A stretch of DNA of 10,555 nt, from assembly GCA_031258915.1 (NCBI GenBank), contig JAIRMD010000162.1, forward strand, positions 1-10,555, read 5' to 3'. A model generated the notes under the pieces. The model was not told where the DNA came from and ran no database searches. It saw nothing but the letters and a program-made list of their open reading frames with translations. Below are positions 1-5,386 of the stretch, in pieces. The translations under genes and the position numbers were made by a program. The stretch comes from Prevotellaceae bacterium. GTDB lineage: Bacteria; Bacteroidota; Bacteroidia; Bacteroidales; UBA932. Position 1 is the stretch's first letter; every line of letters begins with the position of its first letter.

Positions 1-611
1 CCCAGCAGGCAGTTCTTTCGGATTGTCGGGTGGCGCTTCCCCGTTTCCTTCCCTGTCCCGCCCAGCGTTACCCCGTGTAGGATAGAAACGTTGTCATCTA
101 TGACGGCAGTTTCGCCCACCACAAGCCCCGTGGCGTGGTCAATAAAGATGCCCTTGCCTATTTGCGCGGCGGGGTGAATATCCACGCCGTAGAGCTGCGA
201 TACCCGGCTCTGGATGTAGCAGGCAAGGTAGCGCTGCCCGCCTGTCCACAGCCGATGGGCAACCCGGTGCAGCTCCAGCGAGTGGTAGCCTTTATAAAAC
301 AAAAACGGCTCGAGAAAAGTTTCGGCGGCTGGGTCTTTGTCAACTATCGCCGTAAGGTCATACGCGGCATTTTGCGCAATGCCTTTGTCCTGCTCCAGCG
401 CATCTGCTATGGCTTTGTGCAGGTTAATGCCCTCGTGAATAAAGAGGCACCGGTTGGTAAGAATGGCCGCCAGCGCCTGCTCAAAGCAGTCGTGCTCAAT
501 AACCATCTGCCTGAGCAGATTTTTGAGAAGAGGCTCCCTTTCGGCAACGCTGATGGCCTCACTCCGTAACGATTTCCAGCTAAATATACCATAGTAATCT
601 TTCTGCTTCAT
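1..611 (-). CDS. cysE: Serine O-acetyltransferase, N-terminal 203 residues (3' end cut by window edge)
   Basis: Transfers acetyl from acetyl-CoA to L-serine, giving O-acetylserine, the first step of cysteine synthesis in the cytoplasm. The reading frame opens at ATG 609-611 and stays open to the left edge. The N-terminal helical part (about residues 10-135) includes the family-like stretch FYKGYHSLELHRVAH (105-119). The left-handed beta-helix follows, with GVDIHPAA (142-149), IDHATGLVVGETAV (157-170) and LHGVTLGGTGK (178-188). D144 and H159 match the Asp-His catalytic pair of E. coli CysE. The rest of the hexapeptide domain, including the C-terminal tail that binds cysteine synthase in this family, lies outside the window. 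It follows rmuC by 33 bp on the same strand and is probably cotranscribed. Pairing with rmuC tells nothing obvious about function. Confidence 0.95.
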   Translation of the reverse strand, partial: MKQKDYYGIFSWKSLRSEAISVAEREPLLKNLLRQMVIEHDCFEQALAAILTNRCLFIHEGINLHKAIADALEQDKGIAQNAAYDLTAIVDKDPAAETFLEPFLFYKGYHSLELHRVAHRLWTGGQRYLACYIQSRVSQLYGVDIHPAAQIGKGIFIDHATGLVVGETAVIDDNVSILHGVTLGGTGKETGKRHPTIRKNCLL

Positions 612-644
612 TGCTCACTTTTATTATTTTCAACAAAAAATAGC

Positions 645-2327
645 CTACAGCTCTTTTACCTCTTCAGCTTGCCTTACCCCCTCTCCGGAATCTGGAAGCT
701 GAAATTCTTTTATTTGCTTTACCGGCTTAGCGGCTTGCTCCGGCTCAAAGTCAAGCGGAAGCAAAGCCGCAGGGATTTCCTTGCTCGATTTAAGCCCCAG
801 ATTCCTCAGCTTTATGGCCTGCCCCACCAAGTTCCCGCCGCCACCTTTGAGCTGGCCGATAGCGGTTGCGTATGACTGCTGCGTCCTGTCAAGGTGCCGC
901 CCAACGTCTTCGAGGGTTTCGGCAAACGAAACGAACTTGTCGTACAGCAGCTCGCCCCGCCTCACGATTTCCTGCGCGTTTTTGCTCTGCATCTCCCGCT
1001 TCCACAGGTCGGCCATCAGCTTCAGGCAGGCGATGAGGTTGGTTGGGCTTATCAGTAAAATTCGCTTGGCGTAGGCGTAAGCCCACAAGTTGGGGTCGTT
1101 TTGTATGGCGAGCAGGTAGGCCGGCTCTATGGGGACAAACATCATCGTGAAGTCCAGCGACTTCTCGAGGTTGTCGTAGCTTTTGGCGCTCAGCTCGTCA
1201 ATGTGGCCGTAGATGGACTTCAAGTGCTCGTTCAGGTGGACGGCCTGCTCGTCCACCGTATCTGCCGACGAAAAGCGGTCGTACGCCACCAGCGAAACCT
1301 TTGAGTCGATAATGATTACCCGGTCATCAGGCAGCTTAATCAAAACGTCCGGGCGCAAGCTTTTGCCATCCTCGCCCCTGATGGTCTGCTGCAGGAAGTA
1401 CTCCCTGTTCTTCACCAGCCCCGACTGCTGGAGGATGCTCTCAAGAATCATTTCGCCCCAGTTGCCCTGCTTTTTGGCCTGACCCTTCAGGGCGGTTGCG
1501 AGGTTGTTGGCTTCGCTGCTGACCCTGTTCGTTTGCTCAACCAGCTCTTTCACTTTTTCTTCGAGCGAAAACCGCTGCTTCGACTCCTTGTCGTACGTTT
1601 CCTCTACTTTCTTTTTGAAGCTGCTGATATTCTCGCCCAGCGGCTTCAGGATGGCCTCAATGTTGGCCTTGTTGACCTCCGTGAACTTTCCGCTTTTTTC
1701 CTCCATAATTTGGGAGGCTATTTTTTCAAACTGCAGGTGAGCTGCTTTTTGGATGGCTACAATTTCGTCTTTTTGGGTTTGTAGCTTCTCGGCCAGCGCC
1801 TTGCTGTTTGCCGTCAGCGCGCTGTTTTCGGCTACCGCTTTCGTCAGCTTCTCCCGCAGCAGCGCCAGCTCCTCCTGCTGCTTTGCCAGCGCCTCCTGCT
1901 GCGCCTTCAGGTTGTTGGAGAGCGATGCGCTGGCGGCGCTTTTTTCTGCCAGTTGCTGCTTCAGCAGGTTGACTTCTGCCTGCTTCTCCTCGCTCTGCTG
2001 CGCCCGTTCCGCCAGCGAAGCCAGCAGCTCGGCAATTCTCCGCTCGTCGCTCTTGACCGTTGCTTCGAGCGCAGCCTGCTTGACCTGCAGCTGAGCGCTA
2101 CCCGCCTCCAGCGCCTCGACTTTTTGTGTTAGGTGCGCACGCTCCTGCTGCTGCGCACAAAGCCGGTCTTCCGCAACCTTCAGCTGCACGTTTGTTTCGC
2201 TAAACTTGCCGCTCAGCGCCTCGTAGTCGGCCTTTGAAACGCTCCCGGCCCTGCCGCGCAGGATCAGAGCGGCAACGACAGCGGCAAAACCTGCCGCTGC
2301 GCCCACCAAAATTAAGATAGCATCCAT
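645..2327 (-). CDS. rmuC: DNA recombination protein RmuC homologue
   Basis: RmuC proteins limit recombination at inverted repeats and are distantly related to nucleases; the biochemical activity is not settled. The protein has 560 residues with ATG at 2325-2327. The frame is open upstream to a TTG at 2399, but residues before this ATG look like leader sequence, and the ATG gives a clean N-terminal membrane helix (about residues 3-23, MDAILILVGAAAGFAAVVAA). A long Glu/Gln/Lys/Ala coiled coil covers about residues 30-220. The RmuC domain spans about 270-510, with KKQGNWGEMILESIL near 285-299 and RPDVLIKLPDDRVIIIDSK near 325-343, whose acidic and Lys residues fit a degenerate PD-(D/E)XK core. 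The tail from about 520 is Lys/Glu-rich and probably disordered. An AGG-containing stretch lies 10-12 bases before the ATG. The gene is divergent from rplU and 33 bp upstream of cysE. Confidence 0.93.
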   Translation of the reverse strand: MDAILILVGAAAGFAAVVAALILRGRAGSVSKADYEALSGKFSETNVQLKVAEDRLCAQQQERAHLTQKVEALEAGSAQLQVKQAALEATVKSDERRIAELLASLAERAQQSEEKQAEVNLLKQQLAEKSAASASLSNNLKAQQEALAKQQEELALLREKLTKAVAENSALTANSKALAEKLQTQKDEIVAIQKAAHLQFEKIASQIMEEKSGKFTEVNKANIEAILKPLGENISSFKKKVEETYDKESKQRFSLEEKVKELVEQTNRVSSEANNLATALKGQAKKQGNWGEMILESILQQSGLVKNREYFLQQTIRGEDGKSLRPDVLIKLPDDRVIIIDSKVSLVAYDRFSSADTVDEQAVHLNEHLKSIYGHIDELSAKSYDNLEKSLDFTMMFVPIEPAYLLAIQNDPNLWAYAYAKRILLISPTNLIACLKLMADLWKREMQSKNAQEIVRRGELLYDKFVSFAETLEDVGRHLDRTQQSYATAIGQLKGGGGNLVGQAIKLRNLGLKSSKEIPAALLPLDFEPEQAAKPVKQIKEFQLPDSGEGVRQAEEVKEL

Positions 2328-2426
2328 AATTCTTCGCCTCGTTTGTATTACCTGCCCGTAAACTGGGTGGCATCCATGTTCTATTGAAATCTGTACCAAT
2401 GAAATAGTAGAATAATGGATGCCGCC
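2320..2426 (-). promoter_or_regulatory. Three-copy GCATCCAT repeat in the rmuC leader, candidate RNA switch
   Basis: On the + strand GCATCCAT occurs at 2320-2327 (across the rmuC start codon) and at 2370-2377, exactly 50 bp apart. Its reverse complement is at 2415-2422. In rmuC mRNA the segment from 2422 to 2410 could pair with 12 of 13 bases at 2332-2320, which contain the AUG. The overlapping segment 2426-2415 could instead pair with 11 of 12 bases at 2377-2366, with TTCTA/TAGAA (2379-2383 and 2408-2412) extending the stem beyond a small bulge. The two pairings exclude each other, so the arrangement could hide or expose the start codon. That is inference; the repeats are seen directly. Confidence 0.45.
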
Positions 2427-2468
2427 AACAAAAATCCTTGCCCCAAAAATTTCGGAGCAAGAACAAGG

Positions 2469-2498
2469 GTACTTTTAAAGTTAACGCTGTAAAAGTAC
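2469..2498. repeat. Perfect 9-bp inverted repeat GTACTTTTA / TAAAAGTAC
   Basis: Arms at 2469-2477 and 2490-2498 are perfect reverse complements separated by 12 bp. On the minus strand the upstream arm contains the candidate -7 element of the rmuC promoter and the other arm falls near or just past the expected transcription start. It could be an operator or a 5'-end hairpin. No T-run follows on either strand, so it is not a terminator. Confidence 0.5.
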
Positions 2499-2521
2499 AA
2501 AAGATTTTCAACAAAGGGCAA
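2490..2521 (-). promoter_or_regulatory. Candidate rmuC(-cysE) promoter
   Basis: On the minus strand TTG (2521-2519) is followed after 21 bp by TActTTTA (2497-2490), close to the Bacteroidota pattern TTTG, 19-21 bp, TAnnTTTG with the final G replaced by A. Transcription would start near 2480-2485 and give a leader of about 155 nt that includes the repeats at 2366-2426. Because both boxes are imperfect, this remains a candidate. Confidence 0.35.
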
Positions 2522-2730
2522 GTAAGCATGGATTTTTTTTTGGCAGCTACTACTTCCGCTTTTTGCTCGCCATTTTGAAGGGAAGGTAGCAAGCCTCATT
2601 TCCACCCATCTTTTAGCAAAACAACCTTACTATGGAAAATTCTAGCAAGGTATTTTTGCCTCGAGCACCCCTTTTTAAAGCTAAAAATCATTGACCGAAA
2701 ATATTTTTTGGGGAAAAGCAGCTTTTTTCC

Positions 2731-2761
2731 TTTGCCAGATTGCAAAATCTTTGTACCTTTG
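2731..2761 (+). promoter_or_regulatory. rplU-rpmA promoter, Bacteroidota type
   Basis: TTTG at 2731-2734 and TAccTTTG at 2754-2761 are separated by 19 bp, a complete match to the -33/-7 consensus used by the primary sigma factor of Bacteroidota. The start site should lie about 5-8 bases past the -7 box, giving a leader of roughly 40-45 nt before rplU. Confidence 0.75.
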
Positions 2762-2762
2762 C

Positions 2763-2784
2763 ACTCCTCAAAATTTGAAGGAGT
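2763..2784 (+). promoter_or_regulatory. Imperfect hairpin at the 5' end of the rplU leader
   Basis: ACTCC (2763-2767) pairs with GGAGT (2780-2784). Inside, TCAA pairs with TTGA, with one unpaired A at 2779. The structure would start at or just before the first nucleotide of the mRNA. The GGAG it contains is about 27 bases from the rplU ATG, too far to be the rplU ribosome binding site. It could stabilise the 5' end or be part of an L21 control leader; the sequence alone does not decide. Confidence 0.3.
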
Positions 2785-2810
2785 ATTGATTGTAACCCAT
2801 TTTTTACTGC

Positions 2811-3122
2811 ATGTACGCAATTGTAGAAATAGCAGGCCAGCAATTTAAAGTTGCAAAAGATCAAACGCTTTTTGTTCACCGTCTTCAGGATGCTGAGGGA
2901 GCATCCGTAAGCTTTGATAAAGTCCTGCTCACCGATGACGACGGAAAGGTAAACGTTGGCACGCCTTGTATACAAGATGCCACAGTAAGCGCAAAAATCC
3001 TGAGTCACCTCAAGGGCGACAAGGTGCTTGTGTTTAAAAAGAAGCGCAGAAAAGGCTACCAGAAGCAGAACAGCCACCGGCAGTGCTTCACGCGCATTCA
3101 GATAGAGAGTATTAACGCATAA
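2811..3122 (+). CDS. rplU: 50S ribosomal protein L21
   Basis: L21 is an RNA-binding protein of the large ribosomal subunit that contacts 23S rRNA. The 103-residue product has the usual family length. It begins MYAIVEIAGQQFKV, the characteristic L21 N-terminus. The basic stretch near residues 78-94 (KKKRRKGYQKQNSHRQ) and the end FTRIQIESI match the L21 signature region. The start is the first ATG after the promoter and no Shine-Dalgarno site stands before it, as is common in Bacteroidota. rpmA follows after 15 bp and must share its transcript. Confidence 0.98.
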   Translation: MYAIVEIAGQQFKVAKDQTLFVHRLQDAEGASVSFDKVLLTDDDGKVNVGTPCIQDATVSAKILSHLKGDKVLVFKKKRRKGYQKQNSHRQCFTRIQIESINA

Positions 3123-3137
3123 AAAAACTTACGGAGT

Positions 3138-3410
3138 ATGGCACACAAAAAAGGCGTCGGCAGCTCAAAGAACGGACGCGACTCGGAAAGTAAACGCCTT
3201 GGCCTGAAGCTTTTTGGCGGACAGCGGGCAAAAGCGGGTAACATCATTGTCCGTCAACGCGGGACGGTGCACAACCCCGGCGTAAACGTCGGCATGGGGC
3301 GCGACCACACGCTTTTTGCCCTGATTGACGGCACGGTAGTGTTCAAGAAAAAATCAAACGGAAAGTCATACGTCTCGGTGCTGCCCGTAGCAGCAGCGGC
3401 CGCAGCGTAG
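3138..3410 (+). CDS. rpmA: 50S ribosomal protein L27
   Basis: L27 sits near the peptidyl transferase centre, where its N-terminal tail reaches towards the tRNA ends. The 90-residue product begins MAHKKGVGSSKNGRDSESK, without the extra N-terminal segment that Firmicutes cleave off. The body (GNIIVRQRG, about residues 34-42, and VGMGRDHTLFALIDG) is standard. The C-terminus ends in six consecutive alanines, which looks lineage-specific. GGAG lies one base before the ATG, closer than an efficient ribosome binding site. It is second in the rplU-rpmA operon, and a strong terminator follows 26-58 bp after the stop. Confidence 0.98.
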   Translation: MAHKKGVGSSKNGRDSESKRLGLKLFGGQRAKAGNIIVRQRGTVHNPGVNVGMGRDHTLFALIDGTVVFKKKSNGKSYVSVLPVAAAAAA

Positions 3411-3436
3411 GTAGCGCTACCTCAAGCGTTAATGTT

Positions 3437-3469
3437 AAGGCCCCTCGCGTTTTGTAGAGGGGTTTTTTT
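3437..3469 (+). terminator. Rho-independent terminator after rpmA
   Basis: CCCCTC (3441-3446) pairs with GAGGGG (3457-3462) around a 10-nt loop, followed at once by T7 (3463-3469). Upstream AAGG (3437-3440) can extend the stem by A-U and G-U pairs into the T run. It should end the rplU-rpmA transcript and separate it from serS. Confidence 0.85.
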
Positions 3470-3470
3470 C

Positions 3471-3503
3471 TTTGCAGGCGTTTGATGGCATGGCCGAAAT
3501 TTG
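3471..3503 (+). promoter_or_regulatory. Possible serS promoter
   Basis: TTTG (3471-3474) and GAaaTTTG (3496-3503) are 21 bp apart. The second box has G in place of the leading T of TAnnTTTG. It lies directly after the rpmA terminator, where a serS promoter is expected. It overlaps the first two units of the 7-bp repeat, so the match may be partly a by-product of that repeat. Confidence 0.28.
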
Positions 3504-3523
3504 AAATCTGAAACCCGAACCCT
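3496..3523 (+). repeat. Four 7-bp GAA-based tandem repeats before serS
   Basis: GAA recurs with exact 7-bp spacing, with G at 3496, 3503, 3510 and 3517. The first two units are GAAATTT and GAAATCT, and the later two change towards C at positions 4-7. The array ends six bases before the serS ATG and is purine-rich in the mRNA sense. Similar arrays precede spoIID and hisB in this window. Confidence 0.7.
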
Positions 3524-3529
3524 CTAATT

Positions 3530-4801
3530 ATGCTTACTTTAAAAATTATCCGCGAGCAAACCGCTACCGTAGTAGAGCGATTAGCCGTAAAAGGGTTTGA
3601 CGCGAAGGCCATAGTAGCCGAAATCGTTGCGCTGGACGACGAGCGCAAGGCGACGCAAACGGCGCTGGATGCCAACCTTGCGCAGCAGAACGCCACCGCC
3701 AAAGAGATTGGCGCACTCGTGAAGCAGAGCAGCAAAGAGGCTGCCGAAGCGGCAAAGGCAAGCGTGGCCGAGCTGAAGGCGCTATCGCTTGAGCTGGCGC
3801 AAAAGCTGGAGGCGGCAGAGCGCTCGCTGCGCGACAAGCTGGTGCTGCTGCCCAACCTGCCGAGCGAGCAGGTGCCCGCCGGCAAAACCGCCGAGGACAA
3901 CGTGGTGGCGCGGCAGGGCGGCAGCATCCCAACGCTGGCCGGCAGCACCGCGCCGCACTGGGAGCTGGCGAAAAAGTACGACATCATCGACTTTGAGCTG
4001 GGCAACAAGCTAACGGGGGCGGGCTTTCCCGTTTACAAGGGCAAAGGCGCCAAGCTGCAGCGCGCGCTCATCTCCTTCTTCCTCGACGAAAACACGGCGG
4101 CGGGCTACCGCGAGGTGATGCCGCCGCACATGGTCAACGCCGCTTCGGGCTTCGGCACAGGCCAGCTACCCGACAAGGAGGGGCAAATGTACCACGCCAC
4201 CGCCGATGATTTTTACCTTATCCCCACCGCCGAAGTTCCGGTAACCAACATCTACCGCGACGTGATTTTGAATGTTGCCGAGCTGCCCGTTATGCTCACG
4301 GCCTACACGCCGTGCTTCCGCCGCGAGGCAGGCTCGTACGGCAAGGATGTGCGCGGCCTCAACCGTCTGCACCAGTTTGACAAGGTGGAGATTGTGCGCA
4401 TTGAGCTGCCCGAAAATTCCTACGCTGCGCTGGAGAGCATGGTAGCGCACGTGGAGAGCATCGTGAAGAAGCTCGCTCTGCCCTACCGTATCCTCAAGCT
4501 CTGCGGCGGCGACATGAGCTTCGCCTCGGCGCTCACATTCGATTTTGAGGTCTACTCCGCCGCGCAGCAAAAGTGGCTGGAGGTAAGCTCGGTGTCCAAC
4601 TTCGAGTGCTTTCAGGCCAACCGCCTCAAGTGCCGCTACCGCGCTGAAGACAAAAAAACGCACCTATTGCACACGCTCAACGGCAGCTCGCTGGCCCTGC
4701 CGCGCATTGTAGCCGCACTGCTCGAAAATAACCAAACCGAAAAGGGTATCCACATCCCACCGGCGCTGCAAAGCTACACCGGATTTGATGTGATTTGCTG
4801 A
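3530..4801 (+). CDS. serS: Seryl-tRNA synthetase
   Basis: A class II aminoacyl-tRNA synthetase that charges tRNA-Ser, and tRNA-Sec where present, in the cytoplasm. The 423-residue length is normal. Residues about 30-105 form the Ala/Lys/Glu-rich antiparallel coiled-coil arm that grips the long variable arm of tRNA-Ser. TAEVP (about 233-237) is the serine-pocket motif. Motif 2 holds CFRREAGSYGKDVRGLNR from about 262, with its ATP-binding arginines. Motif 3 is GSSLALPRIVAALLENNQ from about 385; GSSLALPR in place of GSGLAVGR is usual for Bacteroidota. The start at 3530 gives the family N-terminus (MLTLKIIREQ). There is no Shine-Dalgarno site; instead a 7-bp GAA repeat array ends just before the ATG. 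The neighbourhood rplU-rpmA-serS is conserved in the phylum. Confidence 0.97.
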   Translation: MLTLKIIREQTATVVERLAVKGFDAKAIVAEIVALDDERKATQTALDANLAQQNATAKEIGALVKQSSKEAAEAAKASVAELKALSLELAQKLEAAERSLRDKLVLLPNLPSEQVPAGKTAEDNVVARQGGSIPTLAGSTAPHWELAKKYDIIDFELGNKLTGAGFPVYKGKGAKLQRALISFFLDENTAAGYREVMPPHMVNAASGFGTGQLPDKEGQMYHATADDFYLIPTAEVPVTNIYRDVILNVAELPVMLTAYTPCFRREAGSYGKDVRGLNRLHQFDKVEIVRIELPENSYAALESMVAHVESIVKKLALPYRILKLCGGDMSFASALTFDFEVYSAAQQKWLEVSSVSNFECFQANRLKCRYRAEDKKTHLLHTLNGSSLALPRIVAALLENNQTEKGIHIPPALQSYTGFDVIC

Positions 4802-4816
4802 TTTTTGCTATCTTTC
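4784..4816 (+). promoter_or_regulatory. Candidate promoter for the tlpA-like/nudix pair
   Basis: TTTG (4784-4787) and TAtcTTTC (4809-4816) are 21 bp apart; only the last base of TAnnTTTG differs. The first box lies inside the 3' end of serS. It would start transcription near 4822 and give a leader of about 55-60 nt that carries the palindrome at 4833-4848. Confidence 0.35.
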
Positions 4817-4832
4817 TTTGCGGGCGGAAGCA

Positions 4833-4848
4833 ATGCTGCTCGCAGCAT
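4833..4848. repeat. Palindrome ATGCTGC-TC-GCAGCAT between serS and the tlpA-like gene
   Basis: A perfect 7-bp inverted repeat separated by two bases. In RNA it would fold as six base pairs with a four-base CTCG loop. No T-run follows, so it is a poor terminator for serS. It lies about 30 bases before the next start codon, consistent with a leader hairpin or a binding site for a dimeric regulator. Confidence 0.4.
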
Positions 4849-4878
4849 CGTAAAACCAACCAAATAATGTAAAAAAAA

Positions 4879-5382
4879 ATGAAAAGCGTACTGTTTTCAT
4901 TAGTAGACGCTACCGCTGTGGCCTCGTGCGCCTCCGGAGTCCGGAATGTTGAGGTAGGCGACCGCATGCCCGTGTTCGATTTGACGACCACGACAACCTC
5001 CCAAAGCTTGCTTGGCAAGCCAAGCCTCATCGTATTTTTTGCCACGTGGTGCTCCGGATGCCAGTCGGAGCTGCCGCGCATACAGGAGCTTTACGAAAAG
5101 TACGGCGCAAGCGGAGAAATTGCCGGAAAAATTGCCATTGTAGCCTTTGCCCGCGAGCAAACCTCCGCCGACGTTGACACGCTGTGGCGGCAGCAGGCGT
5201 TCACGTTCCCCGCTTACGCCGACCCTCAGCGTAAAGTTTACGCTATGTTTGCCGAAAAAACTATCCCCCGCTGCTACCTCTTCGATGCCTCCGGCAGGCT
5301 GGCGTATAAATCCGAGGGCTACTCGCCGGAGCAGGTGGATGAGCTGTTTAAGGCCGTTGAGCAAGTAACTTCGCTTTATTAA
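4879..5382 (+). CDS. TlpA-like thiol-disulfide oxidoreductase, probable lipoprotein
   Basis: A thioredoxin-fold protein of 167 residues. The redox motif is W57-C-S-G-C61, preceded by the strand SLIVFFAT, as in TlpA/ResA proteins that reduce or exchange disulfides in the periplasm. The cis-proline loop is TIP (P130). The N-terminus is short and has a lipobox-like V14-A-S-C17, suggesting a lipid-anchored periplasmic protein. The support is moderate, because only one Lys precedes the hydrophobic stretch and D10 interrupts it. The ATG follows nine A residues (4871-4879 includes its first base), and an ATG-TAA pair sits just upstream. Residues 20-45 (VGDRMPVFDLTTTTT) resemble the start of AhpC/TSA-Redoxin domains. 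The nudix gene follows after 4 bp. The substrate is unknown. Confidence 0.85.
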   Translation: MKSVLFSLVDATAVASCASGVRNVEVGDRMPVFDLTTTTTSQSLLGKPSLIVFFATWCSGCQSELPRIQELYEKYGASGEIAGKIAIVAFAREQTSADVDTLWRQQAFTFPAYADPQRKVYAMFAEKTIPRCYLFDASGRLAYKSEGYSPEQVDELFKAVEQVTSLY

Positions 5383-5386
5383 CCTG

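Larger units (their letters stand above)
2328..2810. other. Divergent AT-rich intergenic region between rmuC and rplU
   Basis: About 480 bp without a convincing gene. It is clearly more AT-rich than the flanking genes and contains T9 at 2533-2541. Recognised inside are repeats near the rmuC start (2320-2426), a dyad over the candidate rmuC promoter (2469-2498), and the rplU promoter with an imperfect leader hairpin (2731-2784). The part between about 2522 and 2730 holds nothing I can name. A perfect TAttTTTG at 2651-2658 lacks a TTTG partner at the right distance. Open frames here have no recognisable protein character. Confidence 0.7.

Noticed and set aside
135..569. Open frame of 144 codons on the + strand
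   Set aside because: It lies antisense within cysE, whose minus-strand frame has unmistakable acetyltransferase motifs; the + product resembles nothing.
2651..2658. TAttTTTG, a perfect -7 box match on the + strand
   Set aside because: No TTTG or TTG lies 19-21 bp upstream; the rplU promoter at 2731-2761 is complete and nearer.
2381..2820. Minus-strand open frames of about 74 codons in the rmuC-rplU intergenic region
   Set aside because: AT-rich sequence gives Lys/Phe/Leu-rich frames without recognisable motifs; they overlap the promoter, dyad and repeats described there.
3343..4008. 221-codon minus-strand frame across the rpmA end and serS start
   Set aside because: Ser/Ala-rich mirror of the Ala/Glu/Lys-rich SerS coiled-coil codons, and it runs through the rpmA terminator.
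5010..5025. Inverted repeat GCTTGGC-AA-GCCAAGC inside the TlpA-like gene
   Set aside because: It is in the middle of coding sequence, made of ordinary Leu-Gly-Lys-Pro-Ser codons, and has no positional link to a start, stop or terminator.
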